Assembly: GCF_014205845.1 (NCBI RefSeq)
Contig: NZ_JACHCR010000046.1
Span: forward strand, 1 to 7,358
Length of the DNA stretch: 7,358 bases
Reading direction: 5' to 3'
Source of the DNA: Mucilaginibacter cryoferens
GTDB lineage: Bacteria > Bacteroidota > Bacteroidia > Sphingobacteriales > Sphingobacteriaceae
Of the stretch, positions 1 through 5,708 are shown in pieces (position 1 is the first letter of the stretch; every line of letters begins with the position of its first letter). The notes beneath the pieces were generated by a model, which ran no database searches, was not told where the DNA came from, and saw only the letters and a program-made list of their open reading frames with translations. The position numbers and the translations under genes were made by a program.

Positions 1-93
1 TCAATAACCAATTTAATAACTAACTTTGAAAACGCTTTTACACCATTTGCTGAACTCGTCCGCCAGCTAAATCACTGCTCTCTTTATCTATGA
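1..93 (+). CDS. C-terminal tail of an unidentified protein, probably encoded by a mobile element
   Basis: The frame beginning at base 1 is open and ends at TGA (91-93). It encodes about 30 residues, including NLITNFENAFTPFAELVRQL and ending in HCSLYL. I do not recognise the family. The stop lies only 5 bp before the 24-bp terminal-repeat-like sequence at 99-122, which is where a transposase gene commonly ends inside an insertion sequence. I therefore infer a transposase or accessory protein of the element whose edge is at 122. The tail does not resemble the usual C-terminus of the transposase type seen at the right edge, so the two fragments need not be the same gene. The start lies outside the window. 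Confidence 0.4.
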   Translation, partial: SITNLITNFENAFTPFAELVRQLNHCSLYL

Positions 94-94
94 A

Positions 95-253
95 TTACTG
101 GTCAACTTCCCCGGAATATCCATCCATGATCCAGATACCTACATTCGCCGAATCAAGGGCCACCCTGGCCATGTCTATCGCCTCGAAAGGTTCTGTAAAG
201 CCGGAGGGTTTATTATCTTCGGGAATTGCATTTTCCGCACTATTATTGTTCAT
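95..253 (-). pseudogene. 5' fragment of a PAS-domain sensor histidine kinase, cut by a mobile element
   Basis: Read on the minus strand from ATG (253-251), this encodes 52 residues: a polar leader starting MNNNSAENAIPED, then ARVALDSANVGIWIMD at 29-44. That segment is the first strand of a PAS fold (compare the family pattern A-x-x-x-A-x-V-G-x-W-x-x-D). The last eight residues and the TAA come from the terminal repeat, so kinase homology stops at the repeat edge. An in-frame TGA lies three codons upstream of the ATG, which fixes this start. The fragment ends exactly where the PAS domain of the kinase at 5709-7109 would need to begin, and both ends abut the same type of repeat. It is probably the missing N-terminus of that gene, or of a close relative. 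An exact TAnnTTTG box (TATTTTTG) lies about 30 bp upstream without a convincing -33 element. Confidence 0.6.
99..122 (+). repeat. 24-bp terminal repeat, copy A
   Basis: TGGTCAA at 99-105 and GGAATATCCA at 113-122. It matches the reverse complement of copy B (7092-7115) at 20 of 24 positions and copy C (7240-7263) directly at 19 of 24. It marks the junction between the left mobile element and the kinase 5' fragment. Here the repeat fuses the kinase frame to the residues GYSGEVDQ and a stop. Confidence 0.6.
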
Positions 254-355
254 CAGCAGTCATCAGGTTCAATCTCAAGACAAAAATACGCTATTTAAGT
301 GAGATGTGAATTGTATTCAAAGAGGAGCGGTTATGTTAGCTTTTCAATAATAAAC

Positions 356-387
356 AAAAAAAAACACCCTCCGTTAAGGAAGGTGCT
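356..387 (-). terminator. Intrinsic terminator of the cold-shock gene
   Basis: On the minus strand, CACCTTCC (385-378) pairs with GGAGGGTG (372-365) around a 5-nt loop, giving an 8-bp stem with one U-G wobble. It is followed by nine Ts (364-356). The wobble would be an A-C mismatch in + strand RNA, so the signal favours minus-strand transcription. It sits about 30 bp after the csp stop codon. Confidence 0.85.
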
Positions 388-416
388 TTTCACAATAATT
401 TTAAATATATAGTGTC

Positions 417-608
<192 letters not shown>

Positions 609-866
609 TATATTAATATTAATAAGCCTACAAGGTAAGCATAAATAATGATGTATTTTCTTTTTGGTGAAAATATTTAACAGATATTTAATCTCCTCTC
701 CAATTATGCCTTTAAAATTGAAGCAAAAAAAAGATGCTCTGGGCTAGCTGTTAATGAAAAATAAAATTGACTATCAAATTATAATTTTCCTTTTTTGGAC
801 TGAGATATTATTTTTTATTTTACCCCTAGAAAATTATTGCGAATCAAATTTTAAATCTTTTTAACC
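609..866. promoter_or_regulatory. Divergent AT-rich intergenic region between csp and the YtxH-like gene
   Basis: This 258-bp region holds the csp leader on the minus strand and the promoter of the + strand gene at 867. On the + strand, TTTG (794-797) is followed after 18 bp by TATTTTAC (816-823), a fair match to the Bacteroidota -33 TTTG / -7 TAnnTTTG promoter. It would give a leader of roughly 35-40 nt. A perfect palindrome, TTAATATTAA (613-622), sits immediately before the csp start, where the ribosome would bind. On the minus strand, a TTTG (727-724) with a weak TAATTGG box about 17 bp downstream is a tentative csp promoter. No coding potential is seen. Confidence 0.4.
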
Positions 867-1106
867 ATGAAAAATCCATTTAAAAAAAATGATCACACCG
901 TTCTCATTGCCGGTATCGCAATTGCAAGTGCCGCTGCAGGTACCTTGGCATACCTTTACCTGTCTGAAAGCGGTAATAAAACCCGCAAAAGCCTTAAGAA
1001 AAAAGTAAAGGAGATCGCCAAAACTGCGGCCGCTGAAGTAATTCAAAAAAAGGCCATTTTTTCTAAGAAAACGAGTGAGGCCTTAGCCGAAGAGGTCGTT
1101 GAATAG
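867..1106 (+). CDS. Small YtxH-like membrane protein
   Basis: This 79-residue protein has a short basic N-terminus (MKNPFKKNDH), one hydrophobic segment rich in Ala and Gly at about 11-32, and then a lysine-rich amphipathic helix (SGNKTRKSLKKKVKEIAK, about 35-52). That layout is characteristic of YtxH/general-stress-type proteins: a single membrane anchor, a glycine-containing S-G-N/K-T-R-K motif, and a charged helical tail. In Bacteroidota they are usually 70-120 residues and of unknown molecular function, often linked to stress. The positive residues on both sides make orientation uncertain. A promoter-like pair lies upstream and a clear terminator follows, so it is probably a single-gene transcript. 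The YtxH assignment rests on architecture, not on catalytic motifs. Confidence 0.75.
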   Translation: MKNPFKKNDHTVLIAGIAIASAAAGTLAYLYLSESGNKTRKSLKKKVKEIAKTAAAEVIQKKAIFSKKTSEALAEEVVE

Positions 1107-1123
1107 CCGCTAAATCCATTCCG

Positions 1124-1154
1124 AAAAAGCACTCGCAAATACGGGTGCTTTTTT
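1124..1154 (+). terminator. Intrinsic terminator after the YtxH-like gene
   Basis: AGCACTCG (1128-1135) pairs with CGGGTGCT (1142-1149) around a 6-nt loop, with one U-G wobble. A T-run (1149-1154) follows. The A-run at 1124-1128 could let it act weakly on the minus strand too, but the wobble favours the + strand. It starts 17 bp after the stop codon. Confidence 0.85.
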
Positions 1155-1276
1155 GAACAGATCAATAAGCGGTTAACCGAGCCTCGTTTGAAATCAAATC
1201 GGGTTTAGCAATAGGAATAATGCAGCTCTTTATCAAATTGGTGCTGTATGCGTCTTTACCTACAATAATTATGATG

Positions 1277-2494
1277 ATGAAAAGCTTTTTGATCTGTTTG
1301 TGCCTGCTTCCTGCATTTTCATTTGCACAGGACGCCTCCAATATGATTCCTCAACAAAGCGCTGTTAAGGACACTTCCAGGCAAACAGACCTGATCGACA
1401 TTGCCAAGGACGTGTTCCATATTAACCCTAAAAAACCGAGGATACAGCGGGAAAAGAAAATATATTTTTCGATCCTTCCTATTCCTGGCGCTGTGCCGGG
1501 AGGAGCTGGCCGTGCCTTGATCACCAGTACCACTGCGGGCACTTACCTCGGCCCTCAAAGCACTACTAATCTTTCCAGTGCTAATTTTGCACCCTACTGG
1601 AACCTGCACACCAGGTTTGGTTTACCGCTGCGTTCCAGCATCTGGCTCAAAGATAATACATGGAACATCCAAGGAGATATTCGGTTCCTGAGATATCCGC
1701 AATATACCTGGGGCTTAGGCAGCGGGAATGATTATAGTGAAAAGACATTGGTCGATTATAACTATGTCCGCTTTTATCAGAGCGCGCTCAAGCGAATTAC
1801 GCCTTATTTTTTTGCCGGTGGAGGTTACAATATCGACTACCGCAGCAGTATTAAAAGTGATGATCCTGCGGTTGACTTAAAGCAGTTTACCGGCTACAAT
1901 TATGGTACCGGCGGTAGTTCCGTTTCTTCCGGCATTAATCTGAGCCTATTATACGATACCCGTAATAATTCCATTAACCCTTTGCCGGGGTCCTATTTTA
2001 ATCTTGTTTATCGTGTCAATCCTGCTTTTATGGGTAGCAATGATAGCTGGCATTCCTTGTATTTGGATTACCGGAAATATGTGCCGATGAATCCGGCTAA
2101 TAAGAATCAACAGAACACACTGGCTTTTTGGTCTTACTTCTGGACGGTATTAGGGGGTAACGCGCCATATCTTGATCTGCCGAGCATCGGATGGGACCCT
2201 TATAACCGCTCCGGTGAGGGCATTGACCAGAACCGTTACCGGGGTAGATCGTTGTTTTACCTGGAAAGTGAATATCGGCGGGATATTACGACAAACGGTC
2301 TGTTGGGTTTTGTGGCTTTCGCAAATGTCAATACCGTAAGTGGTTCAGGTACTATATTTAAATCCTGGCATCCGGCGGCTGGTACGGGATTAAGGGTGAA
2401 ATTTAATAAGGGATCGAACACCAATATCGGAATCGATTATGCTTTCAGTAAAGGGTATAATTCGATTATCCTAAATGTCGGCGAATCATTTTAG
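1277..2494 (+). CDS. BamA/TamA-type outer-membrane beta-barrel protein (surface antigen D15 family) without POTRA domains
   Basis: From ATG 1277 the product has 405 residues. It starts with a short signal peptide (MKSFLICLCLLPAFSFA, predicted cut before QDAS), then about 60 residues of linker, then alternating aromatic/polar strands to a C-terminal GESF ending in Phe, as outer-membrane barrels do. Two segments point to the Omp85 superfamily: LYDTRNNSINPLPGSYF (225-241), which matches the conserved D-x-R-x-x-x-x-P-x-x-G strand, and RYRGRSLFYLESEYRRD (320-336), the R-G-R region of the inward-folding loop and next strand. The ~350-residue barrel fits 16 strands. No POTRA repeats precede it, so assembly of other proteins is unlikely; transport or surface roles are possible. 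The frame is open to ATG 1220, and ATGs at 1271 and 1274 are alternatives. I chose 1277 because earlier starts put extra residues in front of the signal peptide. Function beyond the family is unknown. Confidence 0.75.
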   Translation: MKSFLICLCLLPAFSFAQDASNMIPQQSAVKDTSRQTDLIDIAKDVFHINPKKPRIQREKKIYFSILPIPGAVPGGAGRALITSTTAGTYLGPQSTTNLSSANFAPYWNLHTRFGLPLRSSIWLKDNTWNIQGDIRFLRYPQYTWGLGSGNDYSEKTLVDYNYVRFYQSALKRITPYFFAGGGYNIDYRSSIKSDDPAVDLKQFTGYNYGTGGSSVSSGINLSLLYDTRNNSINPLPGSYFNLVYRVNPAFMGSNDSWHSLYLDYRKYVPMNPANKNQQNTLAFWSYFWTVLGGNAPYLDLPSIGWDPYNRSGEGIDQNRYRGRSLFYLESEYRRDITTNGLLGFVAFANVNTVSGSGTIFKSWHPAAGTGLRVKFNKGSNTNIGIDYAFSKGYNSIILNVGESF

Positions 2495-2658
2495 ATGAAG
2501 TAAGTTGAGTCAGCATTTGACAGGTTTCCGGAGAAACGAGTAAATAGTTGATTGAACTGCTAAGGATTAGCCATCAGTCGGTAATTATTATGAAACAAAT
2601 TTTCTTATTTAATAATATCTTAGTCATTTTCGTTAATTTCGGCTATTTTAGCACCTGT

Positions 2659-3261
2659 ATGCAACTCATCGAAATCAATGAATTTTTGGCGAACTCCAGT
2701 TACTTCTATACGATCGCCATCGGAATGGATAGCAGGTACAGTTATGTTAGTGCGAATTATAACCGGAATTTTGATTTTGAAAATAATTCCTTACTCGGAA
2801 AGCATTTTTCTATAACGCTTCACGCGGACGACATGGCTATCTGCGCAGAAGTGGGTGCTAAATGTTTCGAACACCCAGAGCAGCTTTTTCCTGCGACGCT
2901 GCGCAAGCACGACGGTCGCGGCGGCTTCGTAGTGACGCAATGGGAAATGAAGGCTTTAATGGAAAAAGGTCAGCCGGCCGGTATTTTTTGCATTGGTTAT
3001 AATGTTACCGATTATGTGAACACCCGCAGCCGCCTGGAAAGCGCAACCACGGAAATCGCAGAAAAAAACCATCAGTTAACCGAGATCAGCTTTATGCAGT
3101 CCCATGTAATAAGGAAGCCTCTGGCAAACATACTTGGATTGACCAGCATACTTGCCGGTATGAACATCGATGCAAATCAAAAAAATATCAATGACATGAT
3201 CATTACAAGTGCTCAGGAACTTGACCTGGTTATCCGGGAAATTAGCGTCAAAGCAGAATAA
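2659..3261 (+). CDS. PAS-domain protein with a histidine-kinase dimerisation helix but no ATPase domain
   Basis: From ATG 2659 this is a 200-residue soluble protein. Residues ~5-120 form a PAS sensor domain (INEFLANSSYFYTIAIGMDS, then LLGKHFSITLHADD, ending GIFCIGYNVTDYV). A coiled helix (~122-143) leads into SHVIRKPLANILGL (148-161), a kinase H-box with candidate phosphorylatable His149. A second helix follows, and the protein stops without N, G1, F or G2 boxes. The residue after His is Val, where active HisKA kinases have Glu or Asp. Similar PAS-plus-DHp proteins are familiar in Sphingobacteriaceae; a role as phosphotransfer or dimerisation partner of a full kinase is inference. The frame is open to ATG 2548, with another ATG at 2590. 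Those would add a hydrophobic, AT-rich N-terminus unlike the rest, and TATTTTAG just before 2659 resembles a -7 box, so I prefer 2659. A membrane-anchored longer form is not excluded. Confidence 0.7.
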   Translation: MQLIEINEFLANSSYFYTIAIGMDSRYSYVSANYNRNFDFENNSLLGKHFSITLHADDMAICAEVGAKCFEHPEQLFPATLRKHDGRGGFVVTQWEMKALMEKGQPAGIFCIGYNVTDYVNTRSRLESATTEIAEKNHQLTEISFMQSHVIRKPLANILGLTSILAGMNIDANQKNINDMIITSAQELDLVIREISVKAE

Positions 3262-3279
3262 ACCGCATGCGACAGTAAG

Positions 3280-3564
3280 TTAAATAATTATGCTGCTTTG
3301 AAACAGCAAGACGTTCAGCCGCCGCTCAAAGAGCAATTGGTCATATCTTTCTATTAACGGATGTTCGTTACCCACAAGGCAGGTTAGCATCTGATGCAAA
3401 ACGACATATTCCTGAAATTGTAAGGAAAATAAAGCTCCGAGAAATTGTTCATCGTAACTGCTGCTGGACAGCTCAGCTGCAATTAAATGATTTAAAAACA
3501 TAATTTGCCGGTTACGACTATGAACGACAAGTAATAAATAATCAGGTTCAAATGCTGCCTTCAC
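3280..3564 (-). CDS. Hypothetical helical protein of unknown function
   Basis: A GTG start (3564-3562) opens a 94-residue frame containing FLNHLIAAELSSSSYDEQFL, then VVLHQMLTCLVG and LIERYDQLLFERRLNVLLFQ. It reads as amphipathic helices with well-mixed charged and hydrophobic residues, no signal peptide and no membrane span, which favours a real cytoplasmic protein over chance. The gene converges with the PAS protein gene (18 bp between stops). There is no clear ribosome binding site at the GTG. An in-frame ATG at codon 22 is a shorter alternative, and a stop lies seven codons upstream of the GTG. I recognise no family. It shares strand and neighbourhood with the gene at 3715-4127, but 150 bp and a hairpin separate them. 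Confidence 0.45.
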   Translation of the reverse strand: MKAAFEPDYLLLVVHSRNRQIMFLNHLIAAELSSSSYDEQFLGALFSLQFQEYVVLHQMLTCLVGNEHPLIERYDQLLFERRLNVLLFQSSIII

Positions 3565-3641
3565 TGAATTAATAAGAATTTTTTATAATAGGTTTTACCG
3601 TAGCGCGATTTAATGCCTGACGTTATTTTAAAAGAAAAATA

Positions 3642-3667
3642 GCGTGCTTCTTATCGGCGATGATAAG
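3642..3667 (-). terminator. Possible weak terminator hairpin
   Basis: CTTATC (3650-3655) and GATAAG (3662-3667) form a 6-bp stem with a 6-nt loop. On the minus strand a T-rich stretch (CTATTTTTCTTTT) follows after about 8 nt, roughly 50 nt after the stop at 3715. The stem is AT-rich and the T-run is offset, so termination would be weak. The remaining bases of 3565-3714 show nothing else. Confidence 0.3.
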
Positions 3668-3714
3668 TCGCTTAAACCGTGTTCGGGTTACAGCGTATGA
3701 ATCTTTTTCGCGCC

Positions 3715-4127
3715 TTAATCCAAATAAGTTATAAGTTCGGTTTTGAGTTCGTTTAACAAATTGTGTGGTATTGCTGTTTCTTTGATACTGACGCGAATCT
3801 TTGGATGCCAGCTAATCAACAGGTAATCGATGACCGAGCTTCCGGCTTTCGCAAAAAAGTCATGATGCTTATCTTGTAAGCTGAGCAGGGTCTTGAAAAT
3901 ATTATTAGGATTTGCCATATCCTGTAAATCTGGTTTGCTGATGCAATTTACGAAATACGCGCTATTTGGTTGAAAAAAAAGCTCAACTACTATTTTGAAG
4001 CTGTCCGCATCCGGTAACTTTAATAGGACTCTGCTTTTCGGATTGCTTACTACTTAATCGCGGGTATTAAACATGCTGTTAGTATATCCTCCAGATTATT
4101 CAGAATTTGGTGTTTTGCTTTTTTCAT
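3715..4127 (-). pseudogene. Hypothetical ~137-residue protein gene with a frame break near 4053
   Basis: ATG at 4127 opens MKKAKHQILNNLEDILTACL-IPAIK and hits TAG at 4052-4050 after 25 codons. Reading the next bases one position back (GTA at 4053) gives VVSNPKSRVLLKLPDADSFK, continuing open through VELFFQPNSAYFVNCISKPD and into MANPNNIF...LKTELITYLD, stopping at 3715. Restoring one base near 4053 yields one continuous 137-residue protein-like sequence. The second-frame stretch from 4053 to 3919 has no ATG, GTG or TTG, so it cannot be translated alone except from the internal ATG at 3918, yet it looks fully coding. A one-base deletion (mutation or sequencing error) is the simplest reading. Re-initiation at 3918, which has an AGGAT just before it and would give 67 residues, or ribosomal frameshifting are alternatives; I see no classical slippery heptamer. 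The family is unknown; the composition suggests a soluble alpha/beta protein. Confidence 0.5.
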
Positions 4128-4313
4128 AGCAATGGATATCCACTATCGCTCCGCTCCAAAATTTATTGTGTTTATTTAGAACTGTTGTCAAATATAATTC
4201 TGGGAATAACGGCGTGTGGTTCGGCACTGTCGGCGAAGTTAAATAATTCCGTTTGACGCTCAAGCCTACCAAAAAGACGTTCGCGGACGAAAAGGGACGG
4301 CATTATAAAAACG

Positions 4314-4339
4314 TATCTTTGCCATTTGAAATAAAAGGA
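4314..4339 (+). promoter_or_regulatory. -7 box and ribosome binding site of the GAF histidine kinase
   Basis: TATCTTTG (4314-4321) matches the Bacteroidota -7 consensus TAnnTTTG exactly, although no good TTTG is seen at the usual -33 distance. AAAGGA (4334-4339) lies 8 bp before the ATG at 4348 and supports that start. The rest of the 220-bp gap (4128-4347) shows no gene and no strong secondary structure. Confidence 0.45.
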
Positions 4340-4347
4340 TAATCTGA

Positions 4348-5550
4348 ATGCCGCAATTGAATTTAAGTTCCTATGAGGAAGACCGGGTAGCCGCTCTGCG
4401 CTCTTACCAGATCCTGGACACAGACGAGGAAAAGGACTTTGATGCCCTGGCCGCCTTGGCTTCAGCGATTTGCCAGATTCCGATTGCCCTCATCACTTTT
4501 ATTGATGAAAAGCGGCAATGGTTTAAGGCGCACCATGGTACCGAATTCACGGAAAATGTCCGTGATCTATCCTTCTGCACACATGCCATAGCTTCCAGTG
4601 ATGAGATTACGATCGTGGCAGCTCCTTTATCGGATGATCGTTTTGCCAACAACCCTTTAGTGACTGGACCGGCAAAAATAGCATTCTACGCCGGCGTACC
4701 CCTGATCAATGAAGACGGCTTCGCCCTTGGTACTTTATGCGTACTGGACGATCAGCCCCATCAACTTTCGGAGAGCCAAACCGAGGCACTGAAAACGCTG
4801 GCCAAACAAGTGGTGGATAAAGTGGAACTTCGCCGCAAAGTTTTATCGCTGCAACAGGCTAACCAGGAATTGCTCAATTCGAATATTGTTATTCAAAAGT
4901 TTGCCGCTATGGCCGCTCATGATATAAAAAATCCTTTGAGCAGCATCTTGCTAACGTCGCAAGCCCTAAGGATACGTCATGAAAAAATGCAGGATGAGGG
5001 CTGCCTGCGGTTGGTAGACCTGAATATCACTTCTACTAAGAATTTATTAAATATGGTGGAAGAAATGTTGGAATACTCCAAAACGCCGGATCTGTTGCTG
5101 GCGCGCAAGCAGGAATTCGAATTGAACGCGCTTCTGCAAAAAGTTATCGCTCTGCTTACGGTGCCGGATAATATTGAAATTATTTTGCCGTCAGAGCGTC
5201 ATGTATTAAAGCTGTCCGTTATCGCCTTTGAGCAGATCATGCTCAACCTCCTAAGTAATGCCATCCGTTACAATAACAAAACAAAGGGACTGATCAGAAT
5301 TATTTTCCGGGAGGATAACGAATACTACCATATGGAAGTAGCCGATAATGGTATTGGCATTGCCGAACAGTACCATGAAAAAATATTTGGCAATAACTTT
5401 ACGTTGAAAATCACAGACCGGTATAATGCCAAAGGCACCGGTATTGGGTTGGGAACCGTAAGAGACCTGGTCAATGCGCTTAAAGGCCACATTCATGTTC
5501 AATCTGCTCCTGGTGAAGGGGCGGCTTTCATTTTTTCGATTCAAAAATAA
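4348..5550 (+). CDS. Soluble GAF-domain sensor histidine kinase
   Basis: A complete 400-residue cytoplasmic kinase with no membrane span. Residues ~10-165 are a GAF domain of the type beginning E-x-R-x-x-A-L-x-x-Y-x-I-L-D-T, with DEKRQWFKAHHG (53-64), the conserved SFCTHAI (75-81), RFANNPLV (98-105) and GTLCVLDDQP (128-137). A coiled linker (~160-180) leads to the HisKA helix with H-box AAHDIKNPL, phosphoacceptor His191. The ATPase domain carries the N-box MLNLLSNAIRYNN (Asn304), G1 DNGIGI (333-338), an F-box-like IFGNNFT (346-352) and G2 GTGIGLG (363-369). All catalytic elements are present, so it should autophosphorylate. The GAF ligand is unknown; this subfamily lacks an obvious chromophore-binding signature. 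No response regulator is adjacent. The gene has its own -7 box and ribosome binding site and converges with the next kinase gene. Confidence 0.95.
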   Translation: MPQLNLSSYEEDRVAALRSYQILDTDEEKDFDALAALASAICQIPIALITFIDEKRQWFKAHHGTEFTENVRDLSFCTHAIASSDEITIVAAPLSDDRFANNPLVTGPAKIAFYAGVPLINEDGFALGTLCVLDDQPHQLSESQTEALKTLAKQVVDKVELRRKVLSLQQANQELLNSNIVIQKFAAMAAHDIKNPLSSILLTSQALRIRHEKMQDEGCLRLVDLNITSTKNLLNMVEEMLEYSKTPDLLLARKQEFELNALLQKVIALLTVPDNIEIILPSERHVLKLSVIAFEQIMLNLLSNAIRYNNKTKGLIRIIFREDNEYYHMEVADNGIGIAEQYHEKIFGNNFTLKITDRYNAKGTGIGLGTVRDLVNALKGHIHVQSAPGEGAAFIFSIQK

Positions 5551-5708
5551 GCCTGCGCATTATTTCGTTTAATATATAACTCGTAAATTCTGCTAGCCGC
5601 CCGGCAATTGGTCAGAAAAAGCTTTAATATAAGTATTCAGCCTATTTTATATCCGGAATAGTAATAGCATCTAAGGAATGATTCAGGTCTAGCAATAGAT
5701 GCATTTAA
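5551..5708. other. Convergent intergenic gap
   Basis: This gap between two converging kinase genes has no coding potential. TAGCAATAG (5690-5698) can pair with CTATTGGCTA (5709-5718) as a 9-bp stem with one bulged base and a 10-nt loop, overlapping the stop codon of the minus-strand kinase. No T-run follows on either strand, so I do not call it a terminator. Confidence 0.35.

Larger units (their letters stand above)
1..122 (+). mobile_element. End of an insertion-sequence-like element abutting a truncated kinase gene
   Basis: The outer boundary is taken at 122, where a 24-bp sequence (99-122; begins TGGTCAA, ends GGAATATCCA) meets kinase coding sequence. The same sequence recurs inverted at 7092-7115 (20 of 24 identical) and direct at 7240-7263 (19 of 24). 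The first 7 and the last ~10 bases are conserved while positions 8-11 vary, as expected for transposase-bound terminal repeats. An ORF ends just inside the repeat. The element extends beyond the left edge. I cannot assign a family with confidence; the repeated TTGACCA/TTCCG modules suggest an element with multiple terminal repeats. Confidence 0.55.

Noticed and set aside
90..302. 70-codon + strand ORF
   Set aside because: It lies antisense to the kinase 5' fragment, which has recognisable PAS sequence, and crosses the element edge. Its composition is low-information and no start signal is seen.
861..1046. Minus-strand ORF opposite the YtxH-like gene
   Set aside because: Shadow of a well-supported + strand gene with its own terminator.
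1319..1609. Two overlapping minus-strand ORFs inside the barrel gene
   Set aside because: Antisense shadows in different frames, rich in Arg/Ser/Pro; no family features.
4404..4652. Minus-strand ORF inside the GAF kinase
   Set aside because: Antisense to a conserved GAF domain; Ser/Ala-rich shadow.
5251..5544. Minus-strand ORF opposite the kinase ATPase domain
   Set aside because: Antisense to the N, G1 and G2 boxes of a clear kinase; no independent signals.
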